A stretch of 5,792 nucleotides of DNA from Bacillota bacterium (lineage in GTDB: Bacteria > Bacillota > Clostridia > Christensenellales > SZUA-584): assembly GCA_023399095.1 (NCBI GenBank), contig JAEWQS010000155.1, positions 1 to 5,792 of the forward strand, read 5' to 3'. A program made the translations under genes and the position numbers. The notes below the pieces were generated by a model. That model ran no database searches and was not told the DNA's origin. It worked only from the letters and a program-made list of their open reading frames with translations. Shown piece after piece: positions 1 to 4,937 of this stretch; position 1 is the stretch's first letter, and the number at the start of each line of letters is the position of its first letter.

Positions 1-69
1 CCCCCCTATAAAGTTTACCCCCATGGGAAGAATCGCCGCTTTCTCCTCGTCTGAACACTCCACTTTCAC
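1..69 (-). CDS. Possible start of a small hypothetical gene, cut by the left window edge
   Basis: An open frame begins with GTG at 69 and runs off the left edge, giving 23 visible residues (VKVECSDEEKAAIL and then PMGVNFIGG). The GTG overlaps the TGA of the preceding open frame as GTGA, the usual geometry of translationally coupled genes. The acidic opening looks protein-like, but too little is visible to name a family. The last nine residues fall in a G-run/AT-rich sequence that could be non-coding or an element end, so the true frame may stop being meaningful there. No separate ribosome site is needed if it is coupled. Confidence is low. Confidence 0.25.
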   Translation of the reverse strand, partial: MKVECSDEEKAAILPMGVNFIGG

Positions 70-170
70 TCCACTGATACCAAGACATTGTAGGTTGTGA
101 TACCGCCGATGGTTTTGCCCGCCTGCGCTCCCAAAACCACACTATAGTGTACAAAAAATGCTGCGAGCAC
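66..170 (-). pseudogene. Tail of an unidentified protein, probably a gene remnant
   Basis: This minus-strand frame ends in TGA at 66-68 and stays open back to a TAG at 210-212. The last 24 codons read VVLGAQAGKTIGGITTYNVL followed by VSVE, which has the alternating hydrophobic pattern and composition of a real beta-rich C-terminus. Further upstream the frame runs through a terminator hairpin (154-191), so no credible start or ribosome site exists; GTG codons at 170 and 140 are only formal starts. The simplest reading is the 3' end of a gene whose front part was lost by deletion or insertion. Function unknown. A chance open frame is not excluded. Confidence 0.25.
139..150. repeat. Perfect 12-bp palindrome ACACTATAGTGT
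   Basis: The 12 bases are their own reverse complement and the symmetry does not extend further. The palindrome sits just left of the terminator hairpin at 154-191, near where the gene-tail frame loses credibility. It could be a small operator or a recombination scar; nothing else in the window matches it. Confidence 0.35.
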
Positions 171-191
171 AATCTGATTCGCAGCATTTTT
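154..191. terminator. Strong bidirectional intrinsic terminator
   Basis: A perfect 13-bp stem (AAAAATGCTGCGA at 154-166, TCGCAGCATTTTT at 179-191) encloses a 12-nt loop. Each strand has a run of five or six T after the GC-rich part, so it can stop transcription both ways. On the minus strand it is the first good terminator after the metallophosphoesterase stop at 410, with the possible 42-aa ORF between them, and so probably marks the end of that transcript. Confidence 0.7.
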
Positions 192-244
192 AAGGCATGA
201 TGTTATGCGCTAACGGCTTTTGTTAAAGGAAGGTGCATTCAGTC

Positions 245-373
245 CTAGCGATCACACGGCAGAGACATAATATAGCTTCCTTTTCCAAATAAGCCTGAAA
301 TCCACACGCCCATCTTTGATCTGCATCCCATGGTGTACCGATTGAAATTCGGAGGATAGTAATTGATAACCAT
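245..373 (-). CDS. Possible 42-aa small protein
   Basis: An ATG at 371-373 opens a 42-residue frame that ends in TAG at 245-247. It starts MVINYYPPNFNRYTMGCRSK and continues with an aromatic, glycine-rich stretch (GVWISGLFGKGSYIM). It lies between the metallophosphoesterase stop and the terminator at 154-191, so it would be transcribed with that gene. It is in the same frame as the metallophosphoesterase, separated by TAA (410-412) and a second in-frame TGA. There is no convincing Shine-Dalgarno sequence upstream, which lowers confidence. A second, longer frame through the same bases is also open, so chance cannot be excluded. No family recognised. Confidence 0.25.
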   Translation of the reverse strand: MVINYYPPNFNRYTMGCRSKMGVWISGLFGKGSYIMSLPCDR

Positions 374-409
374 GTAGACCGACTCTCAAGCTATTTCGTT
401 CCCCCGCTT

Positions 410-1762
410 TTATTTCGCCGACGGCTCAGAAGTCTCTGTGGCCTCACGGTTGACGCTGGCACTAATATCGGTAACAGAGCCATCCTCCGTAAAGCTGTAC
501 AGCGCGGTCGTATCCTTATCGCCTGTGGTAATCACCACAAACGTGCGGGGGGCTTTCGGACTGTCAATGTTGTTATCTATCCAAGTCCCGGAGTTGATGT
601 AATATTTCCCGTCGCCAGCATCTTGATATTTGGGCCCATGGGTATGTCCGAACACAACCACATCCACGTTTTCTTTCGGATTATCCAGATACTGCACCTT
701 CGCTTGGTTGAAATAGTATTCCCCTTTCACTGCTCCGGATACTGCCTCAACAAAGCTGTTAGGAACCTTGACCTTGTTGATCGTCTGACGCTCGTCCCAT
801 GTACGCTGAATATTCTTAAACAGCACCGGCGCGGATATCGTTCCGTCTTCTTGCTGAGCCGGGTAGAAATCAAGATATGTATAGGCATCGTCAAATCCGG
901 AGATATGCATATCAAATATCTTCTCGTCAAGGTCCTCGTTTGGCGTCATTCGCGCAGAGATTTCTTTGAGAAGCGCGTAATAAATATAAGCGCCATACTG
1001 ATCTGTATCGGTCTTGTCAGGCACATTCGTTACCACCGGCAGATCCTTTTCAACTGTCGGATGACCCTCAAGCACCCATGTTGCGGCATAGCGGGCGTAA
1101 AAATAGCCAGCCGGCAGTATGGTATCATCATTGCCGCACAGCTCCGCGTTAGTGACCGTGTCCGGAGCGGAAAATATATCATAGCGATGTCCGTGTTCGA
1201 CGACGATCTCATTTCGGTCGCCCGTATAATAGGCGCCAAGGCCTTCCGCATCCCTAACCTGAACGATGTCAGGGATTGCTTCCTGCAAAACATCGGCCTC
1301 CAGTGTCATATCATGGTTTCCGATTATGTAGACCAGCTTTATCCCGCTGTCAATCACGTTGTTAAATTCGTCGATCACGTCCTGATTATTGGCTATCACG
1401 TCCTTGTAAAACTGGCTTTGATCTGTGTAGCTGGGATAATAGACGGGCAGAAACCACTCGTCCAGAAAATCGCCGGCGATCACCAGCTCGCGCACATCTG
1501 TTGTAGTTTGCAAGCGCTGCAGAAACTCAATAAGCAGCGGAATGTTCTTCAGTGTTTCGGTATAATTGTCATTGATGCCGAGATGGAGGTCGCTTATGAC
1601 GACGACCTTGTCTCTCGTATCGCCAGCTTCCCACAAGGCCTCGGTGCCCTGCGGCGCGGAAGTCTCCGACGTGCCGATTTTCGGCGAACATCCGGTGGTG
1701 AGCAGAGCCGAAGAAATTACCATACTGGACGCCAGTAATAAAGAGAGAATTCTTGTTTTCAT
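410..1762 (-). CDS. Secreted lipoprotein metallophosphoesterase (calcineurin-like)
   Basis: A 450-residue exported phosphoesterase of the calcineurin-like superfamily. The N-terminus (MKTRILSLLLASSMVISSA) is a lipoprotein signal peptide ending in a lipobox-like LLTTGC with Cys25 as the lipidated residue, followed by a short polar linker. The five metal-site motifs appear in order: DLH (Asp58, His60), GDFLDEW (Asp98, Asp101), GNHD (Asn149-Asp151), HGH (His190, His192) and GHTH (His373, His375). The core is therefore intact and probably binds two metal ions. The long insertion between HGH and GHTH (about 180 residues) makes it larger than LpxH/YkuE-type enzymes and may shape the substrate site. 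The substrate is unknown; location on the outer face of the membrane suggests phosphate esters or cell-envelope material. ATG 1762 is chosen because GGAGG (1771-1775) lies 8 nt upstream; the TTG at 1777 and ATG at 1768 are too close to or overlap that site. Confidence 0.93.
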   Translation of the reverse strand: MKTRILSLLLASSMVISSALLTTGCSPKIGTSETSAPQGTEALWEAGDTRDKVVVISDLHLGINDNYTETLKNIPLLIEFLQRLQTTTDVRELVIAGDFLDEWFLPVYYPSYTDQSQFYKDVIANNQDVIDEFNNVIDSGIKLVYIIGNHDMTLEADVLQEAIPDIVQVRDAEGLGAYYTGDRNEIVVEHGHRYDIFSAPDTVTNAELCGNDDTILPAGYFYARYAATWVLEGHPTVEKDLPVVTNVPDKTDTDQYGAYIYYALLKEISARMTPNEDLDEKIFDMHISGFDDAYTYLDFYPAQQEDGTISAPVLFKNIQRTWDERQTINKVKVPNSFVEAVSGAVKGEYYFNQAKVQYLDNPKENVDVVVFGHTHGPKYQDAGDGKYYINSGTWIDNNIDSPKAPRTFVVITTGDKDTTALYSFTEDGSVTDISASVNREATETSEPSAK

Positions 1763-1770
1763 GTTCATTT

Positions 1771-1775
1771 CCTCC
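1771..1775 (-). promoter_or_regulatory. Ribosome binding site GGAGG of the metallophosphoesterase gene
   Basis: On the minus strand GGAGG is followed by AAATGAAC and then ATG AAA. The 8-nt spacing selects ATG 1762 over the in-frame ATG at 1768 (2 nt away) and the TTG at 1777, which overlaps the site. Confidence 0.8.
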
Positions 1776-1800
1776 AATGATTCTATATTATCGGTTGGCA

Positions 1801-1827
1801 GACATGGAGCTAATCAAGCTCCATGTC
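1801..1827. repeat. Perfect 11-bp dyad (GACATGGAGCT / AGCTCCATGTC), 5-nt loop
   Basis: The arms lie at 1801-1811 and 1817-1827, with AATCA between them on the plus strand. The dyad is about 40 nt upstream of the metallophosphoesterase start. Neither strand has a T-run after it, so it is not a standard intrinsic terminator. It could be an operator over the promoter, a leader hairpin, or the 3' end of the four-cysteine gene's mRNA. The rest of the 190-bp spacer (1763-1952) shows no gene and no clear -35/-10 pair; an AT-rich TAATAT near 1785 is only a weak -10 candidate. Confidence 0.5.
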
Positions 1828-1952
1828 GATAAAGCTGATACCTTTATGAATGCATATACATTTCATTGTCTGCTGCCGCCGCCTCTGGCATCATAGTGAG
1901 CAGCGGTGTCTACGCTATGCACAGAGTCATCGCAATGCTTAAAGTTTTTATT

Positions 1953-2189
1953 TTATAGCTCGTTCCTCGCTTTTTCCATTTGTATCTTCTTAGGCCAGTC
2001 GCATACGCCCACATCCAGCGCACGTGGTTTATCCAGATGAAAGTCGGCGTAGACGCAGTACCAACAGGTCTGCTTCGCTGCTCCGCCTCGTGGCGTAAAA
2101 GCAGGACAGCTCTGGTTTGGCCATACATTGCCACCGGAATTGGGGGCGGACAGCGCCTGATCTTCTCTCCGCCTAAAATTATCGCTCAT
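1953..2189 (-). CDS. Small four-cysteine conserved-looking protein
   Basis: A 78-residue soluble protein with no signal peptide or membrane segment. The N-terminal third is polar (MSDNFRRREDQALSAPNSGG); the middle has PNQSCPAF and CWYCVYADF, followed by HLDKPRALDVGVCDWPKK. The four cysteines (28, 42, 45, 63), with a CxxC at 42-45 flanked by aromatics, suggest a structural metal (zinc-type) site or a redox pair; this is inferred from spacing only. The start ATG 2189 is supported by AAGGGAG at 2199-2205, 9 nt upstream. It impresses me as a conserved hypothetical of Clostridia, but I cannot name a family. A competing frame over the same bases (1910-2134) lacks a ribosome site. It lies alone between the sensor-kinase operon and the metallophosphoesterase gene. 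Confidence 0.65.
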   Translation of the reverse strand: MSDNFRRREDQALSAPNSGGNVWPNQSCPAFTPRGGAAKQTCWYCVYADFHLDKPRALDVGVCDWPKKIQMEKARNEL

Positions 2190-2198
2190 AAAAAAACG

Positions 2199-2205
2199 CT
2201 CCCTT
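2199..2205 (-). promoter_or_regulatory. Ribosome binding site AAGGGAG of the four-cysteine gene
   Basis: On the minus strand AAGGGAG is followed by the 9-nt CGTTTTTTT and then ATG at 2189. It is the main argument that this small frame is translated. Confidence 0.65.
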
Positions 2206-2226
2206 CTCTTCGTTCTTCCAGGAGAG

Positions 2227-2232
2227 AGGATA
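2227..2232 (-). promoter_or_regulatory. Candidate extended -10 (TGC-TATCCT) of the four-cysteine gene
   Basis: The minus strand reads GATGC then TATCCT, a TGn-type extended -10 with no good -35 at the usual distance. A start point near 2220 would give a leader of about 30 nt that contains the ribosome site. A poor -35 fits a promoter that needs an activator, and the direct repeat at 2257-2289 is placed for one. This is a match by eye only. Confidence 0.3.
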
Positions 2233-2256
2233 GCATCAAATAGAATTGAACGTCTG

Positions 2257-2289
2257 TTTCTTACTTAAAAGGCGCGGTTTTCTACTTAA
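2257..2289. repeat. Direct repeat with 21-bp period, possible LytTR-type binding site
   Basis: TTTCTTACTTAA (2257-2268) and TTTTCTACTTAA (2278-2289) agree at 10 of 12 positions, share TACTTAA exactly, and start 21 bp apart, i.e. two helical turns. Paired direct repeats at about this spacing are how AgrA/VirR-type LytTR proteins bind. The site lies just upstream of the candidate promoter of the four-cysteine gene, and the neighbouring operon encodes a LytTR regulator. The word itself is not an exact match to the known AgrA/VirR consensus, so this is inference. Confidence 0.35.
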
Positions 2290-2310
2290 TGTTGTCGGAT
2301 TTTGAAAATA

Positions 2311-2328
2311 TAACGCTTGAAAGCGTGT
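2311..2328. repeat. Small hairpin, copy 1 of TAACGCTTGA(A)AAGCGTGT
   Basis: ACGCTT (2313-2318 region) pairs with AAGCGT (2321-2326) around a 2-nt centre. The whole 18-bp word recurs with one extra A at 2481-2499. On the minus strand this copy is followed by TATATTTT, so it might act as a weak terminator for the kinase operon, although the stem is short. Confidence 0.4.
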
Positions 2329-2360
2329 CAGTGTATCAAAATAATCTTGAAATATAATTC

Positions 2361-2393
2361 GTGGGCAAGACGGGCTCTGCCCGCGCAGCCCAC
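2361..2393. repeat. Nested hairpin (GTGGGC…GCCCAC enclosing CGGGC…GCCCG)
   Basis: The outer stem is GTGGGC (2361-2366) with GCCCAC (2388-2393). The inner stem is CGGGC (2371-2375) with GCCCG (2379-2383) and a 3-nt loop. The two stems are separated by a symmetrical 4 x 4 internal loop. It is GC-rich in an AT-rich spacer. No T-run follows on either strand, so it is not a typical terminator. It may be an RNA element or a remnant of an intergenic repeat. Confidence 0.4.
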
Positions 2394-2399
2394 ACTTTG

Positions 2400-2470
2400 C
2401 GGTTTTGCGCAGTTTCGAGTCTGCGAGGAACAAGTAAAACCGGTAAACTGGCGGAAAACCGTAGGTTTTT
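2400..2470. repeat. Cluster of AAAACCG / CGGTTTT words
   Basis: CGGTTTT occurs at 2275-2281 and 2400-2406, and AAAACCG at 2436-2442 and 2455-2461, so arms in opposite orientation can pair. AAAACC (2455-2460) and GGTTTT (2464-2469) also make a short hairpin followed by T on the plus strand. No gene is evident in 2236-2511; the one open frame there (2236-2433, minus) has biased, low-quality composition and no ribosome site. Confidence 0.35.
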
Positions 2471-2480
2471 CGACAAGCTC

Positions 2481-2499
2481 TAACGCTTGAAAAGCGTGT
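2481..2499. repeat. Small hairpin, copy 2, just after the sensor-kinase stop
   Basis: ACGCTT (from 2483) and AAGCGT (2492-2497) form a short stem in the same word as 2311-2328, 170 bp away. It begins 13 nt past the sensor-kinase stop codon. There is no T-run on the minus strand, so it is a doubtful terminator on its own but may protect the mRNA 3' end. Confidence 0.4.
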
Positions 2500-2511
2500 T
2501 TGAATCAGTTT

Positions 2512-3768
2512 TTACACCATCAGCCGAACCTTGAATATACCGTCCGAAATATCATAAACCAGTTCGCCGTCGCATTCCTTCACAAAGTCGGCCACGCTCT
2601 GAGTGCCTCTGCCGCGCCCCTCCTCGCGAGATATGGGAAAGCCGTTTCCGTCCAGCGCTACCTCGCCTTCATAGGGGTTGCTCAGTTCAATAATGAGTTG
2701 ACCCGTGTTCACAGCGGTAAAGCGCAACGTGCACTTTTCTGCAGGCAGGGCGGATACGGAGGTAATGGCGTTTTCCATAAGGTTTGATACAGCCATTACC
2801 AGAGAAAGCTCATCTATGTCGAGCTTTTCCGGAATGTCCAGCCTCAGCTCGCAGCGAACGCCACGCTGCCGCGCAAGTTCAGCAAAATAGGATACGGCGG
2901 CGTTAACCGACACGTTCTGGCAGTAGCTCTGCGGCTTTTGCGGCAGAGCCTCGCTCTGCTGCCGGATGAGGTCGACTGCCTTGTCCGCTTCACCCTGCCG
3001 CAACAGGGAGAGCAGCGTGTTGTTGAAGTGGCGGCGGTCATGCTGCACGATGCTCATCTGTCGCACGGTCTCGTCCATCAGTGAAAGCCGCTGTCGGGTA
3101 AGCTCCCGGTCGGACTGCATTTTCAGGTTTTCTTCCCACAGCGTCGCCTCTCGCAAGGTTTTTCTAAGAGAAAGAAAGATGGCGAGATAAACGAGCATCG
3201 TCAGCAAAACAAGCAGCAGGAGCGGGACAACATCCTCTGTCAGCGTCCGCTCCACATCGTCGCTTGCTATAAAATACCATGCAAAATTCATAAAGAGACC
3301 AGCCGCAACAAAAAGGTAGACGCTCCAACGCTCTGCCGCCTGACGATAGAGAGGACGCAGACGCTTACGAAACAGCAATATTGCGGCAAAAAAGAGAAGA
3401 AAACGCAGCACAGTTACGGCATAATTTGAAAATGGAAACAGTCCGCAGAGGTAATAGCTTAAAATGACCGTCATGGCATAGACGTTCATGGCTGTGAGGC
3501 AGTTGAATAGCCACTGCAAGAGTGTTTCCCGAAAGAGTGGCTTCACGGCGATGCCAACAAGTATGAAAAACAGGATGTCCAGCTTTCCCAGCGTCGTATA
3601 GTCGTTTTGCAGATAGAAAAAAATGTTCATAGCCAAATCCAACGACACGATCGCCGCCAGCGCTACCCATAGCGTCTGCGGACGGTACTTTGGACGCGCC
3701 AGCGTAAACAGCAGCGCCACAAGCATGGCGTTTGTGACGATTGAGCGTAGAATGTCGTAAAGCTGCAT
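2512..3768 (-). CDS. Sensor histidine kinase, AgrC/GHKL (HPK10-like) type
   Basis: A 418-residue membrane sensor kinase. Residues 1-200 hold about six to seven hydrophobic segments (near 7-24, 32-53, 64-77, 85-110, 116-133, 148-168, 180-200), like the polytopic sensor of AgrC-type kinases, with no separate extracellular domain. A helical linker (201-240) leads to QHDRRHFNN with His243 as the likely phosphorylated residue. The ATP-binding domain has the N-box NLMEN (Asn329, Asn333) and a glycine-rich EEGRGRGT (382-389), the GHKL/HATPase_c_5 pattern, so the kinase looks intact. It should phosphorylate the response regulator encoded immediately upstream. ATG 3768 is preferred over earlier in-frame starts because GGAGG lies 7 nt before it; the longer frame would overlap the regulator gene. 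The gap to the regulator stop is 2 nt. The family often senses peptides, but the ligand here is unknown. Confidence 0.92.
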   Translation of the reverse strand: MQLYDILRSIVTNAMLVALLFTLARPKYRPQTLWVALAAIVSLDLAMNIFFYLQNDYTTLGKLDILFFILVGIAVKPLFRETLLQWLFNCLTAMNVYAMTVILSYYLCGLFPFSNYAVTVLRFLLFFAAILLFRKRLRPLYRQAAERWSVYLFVAAGLFMNFAWYFIASDDVERTLTEDVVPLLLLVLLTMLVYLAIFLSLRKTLREATLWEENLKMQSDRELTRQRLSLMDETVRQMSIVQHDRRHFNNTLLSLLRQGEADKAVDLIRQQSEALPQKPQSYCQNVSVNAAVSYFAELARQRGVRCELRLDIPEKLDIDELSLVMAVSNLMENAITSVSALPAEKCTLRFTAVNTGQLIIELSNPYEGEVALDGNGFPISREEGRGRGTQSVADFVKECDGELVYDISDGIFKVRLMV

Positions 3769-3770
3769 AC

Positions 3771-4493
3771 TCACACCTCCCCCAGCCGATAGCTCATATA
3801 AGCGTTGCGCACCGCGGAAAACTGTTTGCCGGATATCGGTACAACGGTACCGCATTTTAAGGTGAAGCCATCCTTAGAGAGCCGATCCACGCAACTCATG
3901 TTGGCGATAAAGGCAACGTGAGGCCGGATAAACCGACGGTCACGCAGCAGCGGCGCGACGTGCTCCGTAAAGCTGCCTGAGATGGTTGAGGTCTTGATCT
4001 TCACGCCGCTTACAAGCGTGTAGATCACGGTATGGTGCACATATTCGCAGCAGGCAACAGCATCGGCGGAAAGAGTGCGCAAACCATCCCGCGTTTTGAT
4101 CGTGACGACGATTTCATCACCCACCTTTCCCGTCGCCAGCTCCAGAGCGGCAAACAGCGTCCCCTTATCCACAGGCTTTAGCAGATAGTGCAGAGGATTG
4201 ACCGAATATGCGTCCAGCGCGAAACCGGGTTCTGTGGTGATATAGATAATCTGCGCGTCAGTGCTGACACGGCGTATGCCACGCCCAAGCTCAAGTCCAC
4301 TGATCATTGGCATGACTATGTCGAGCAAAAATATGTGAAAGGTTTCGGCCTCACAGGCCGTCAATAGCGCGTCTGGATGGGAAAACTTCCGAATGTCGGC
4401 GCTTACGTTGCGCTCGATCAGATACTCATTGGTGAGTGCACCGATACGCTGAAGCTCGGCGCTAACGTCGTCGCAAATGGCAATTTTCAACAA
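3771..4493 (-). CDS. LytTR-family response regulator (AgrA/VirR-like)
   Basis: A 240-residue cytoplasmic transcription regulator. The receiver domain (1-120) has the acidic pair Asp8/Asp9, the phospho-acceptor Asp58 in FLLDIVMP, Thr86 in IIYITT, and Lys106-Pro107 in YLLKPVD, all expected for an active receiver. Residues about 130-235 form a LytTR DNA-binding domain, recognised by the TRDG…EYVHHTVIYT start, the FIRPHVAFIANMSCVDRL segment and the basic/aromatic end. LytTR proteins bind paired short direct repeats as dimers and usually activate. The start is TTG (4493), 9 nt after AGAGAGG, which itself overlaps the last codons of the upstream helix-turn-helix gene; a second TTG follows directly. 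The gap from that gene is 6 nt. The partner kinase begins 2 nt after the stop, so the two are almost certainly coupled. Confidence 0.93.
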   Translation of the reverse strand: MLKIAICDDVSAELQRIGALTNEYLIERNVSADIRKFSHPDALLTACEAETFHIFLLDIVMPMISGLELGRGIRRVSTDAQIIYITTEPGFALDAYSVNPLHYLLKPVDKGTLFAALELATGKVGDEIVVTIKTRDGLRTLSADAVACCEYVHHTVIYTLVSGVKIKTSTISGSFTEHVAPLLRDRRFIRPHVAFIANMSCVDRLSKDGFTLKCGTVVPISGKQFSAVRNAYMSYRLGEV

Positions 4494-4499
4494 AGTCAG

Positions 4500-4718
4500 T
4501 TACCTCTCTGAAGCGGTTTTCTTGCTGTGGTCAGTGGGCTTTATTGCGTCGTCAGAGATTGCCCACGAGCGCCCAAAGCGGGTTACTCCGTGGATGCGTC
4601 CGGTTTGATAGTATTGATGAACCTGCCACTCCGAAATGCCCCATTTGTACAACGCTTCCCGCACGATACGCCGACCGGTACCGTTCAACGCTGTCTCTAT
4701 TAAAGTACATAATGACAC
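4500..4718 (-). CDS. Small helix-turn-helix DNA-binding protein, MerR/excisionase-like
   Basis: A 72-residue, basic, single-domain protein. Residues about 20-42 (REALYKWGISEWQVHQYYQT) fit a winged helix-turn-helix in which a Trp-Gly-Ile-Ser turn precedes the recognition helix. GRIHGVTRFGRSWAISDDA (40-58) fits the wing, followed by a KP and a polar tail. Small Clostridial proteins of this sort (aligned with WGIS-x-RRVQ…GRIPGA…GRxWxIP) are common. The family is sometimes near mobile elements and sometimes fused to or beside other regulators; its targets are not known. It is the first gene of the operon, and its stop overlaps the ribosome site of the LytTR regulator. The GTG at 4718 has no Shine-Dalgarno sequence and sits at the expected transcription start of the promoter at 4726-4753. 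The message may be leaderless, or the real start may be downstream (for example the GTG codon at residue 19). Confidence 0.75.
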   Translation of the reverse strand: MSLCTLIETALNGTGRRIVREALYKWGISEWQVHQYYQTGRIHGVTRFGRSWAISDDAIKPTDHSKKTASER

Positions 4719-4725
4719 GATATAT

Positions 4726-4753
4726 TTTATAACGAATATCCGCAGTAATTCAA
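4726..4753 (-). promoter_or_regulatory. Sigma70-like promoter of the HTH-regulator-kinase operon
   Basis: On the minus strand TTGAAT (4748-4753) and TATAAA (4726-4731) are 16 bp apart, a good housekeeping-type match. Transcription would begin about 4718-4720, at or next to the GTG of the helix-turn-helix gene. Three imperfect repeats (4761-4807) lie immediately upstream and could be activator or repressor sites. Confidence 0.55.
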
Positions 4754-4760
4754 GTAATAT

Positions 4761-4807
4761 GGACAGGAAACTTACCCAGGAAACCTACAATTGGACAGAA
4801 AAGCTAC
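4761..4807. repeat. Three imperfect repeats of (A/C)CAG(G/A)AAA..(C/G)..TAC upstream of the operon promoter
   Basis: GGACAGGAAACTTAC (4761-4775), CCAGGAAACCTAC (4776-4788) and GGACAGAAAAGCTAC (4793-4807) share a CAGGAAA-like core and a TAC end. The first two are adjacent and the third follows at a larger gap. A matching inverted copy, GGTTTCCTGT (4938-4947), lies about 150 bp away: ACAGGAAAC and CAGGAAACC are each repeated there as reverse complements. Clustered binding sites for a regulator, or repeats of the kind found at insertion-sequence ends (a transposase relic is not visible), would both fit. Confidence 0.45.
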
Positions 4808-4839
4808 AAGAGTAACGGGCGCTGATAGGGCAGAAGATG

Positions 4840-4862
4840 AAACTGCTGCATGCACGCAGTTT
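4840..4862. repeat. Short hairpin AAACTGC…GCAGTTT
   Basis: A perfect 7-bp stem with a 9-nt loop that contains the palindrome TGCATGCA. The plus strand has five T around its right end, so it would be a weak plus-strand terminator, but no plus-strand gene precedes it. Confidence 0.3.
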
Positions 4863-4937
4863 TTGTGCATATACCTGAAAAGTGCTATGTCAAAGCCGGT
4901 CGCACGTCAAACGTACATGCTTTTTCCTAATATAGTT

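Noticed and set aside
623..1738. Long open frame on the plus strand (371 codons)
   Set aside because: It lies antisense inside the metallophosphoesterase, which has all catalytic motifs and a ribosome site. The plus frame has no recognisable domain and an unlikely Cys/His/Ile-rich composition.
1910..2134. 74-codon minus-strand frame overlapping the four-cysteine gene
   Set aside because: It is in a different frame of the same bases, lacks a ribosome site, and has no cysteine pattern or conserved look.
2236..2433. 65-codon minus-strand frame in the intergenic spacer
   Set aside because: No ribosome site, low-quality composition, and it overlaps the hairpins and repeated words of the spacer.
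3365..3670. 101-codon minus-strand frame inside the kinase gene
   Set aside because: It is an out-of-frame shadow of the kinase's membrane segments with no start signal.
2512..3855. Longer kinase start at 3855
   Set aside because: It would overlap the LytTR regulator by 85 bp. GGAGG with 7-nt spacing points to ATG 3768.
4840..4862. Hairpin considered as a terminator of the surface-protein gene
   Set aside because: No T-run on the minus strand, and a better terminator lies directly after the stop at 4979-5008.
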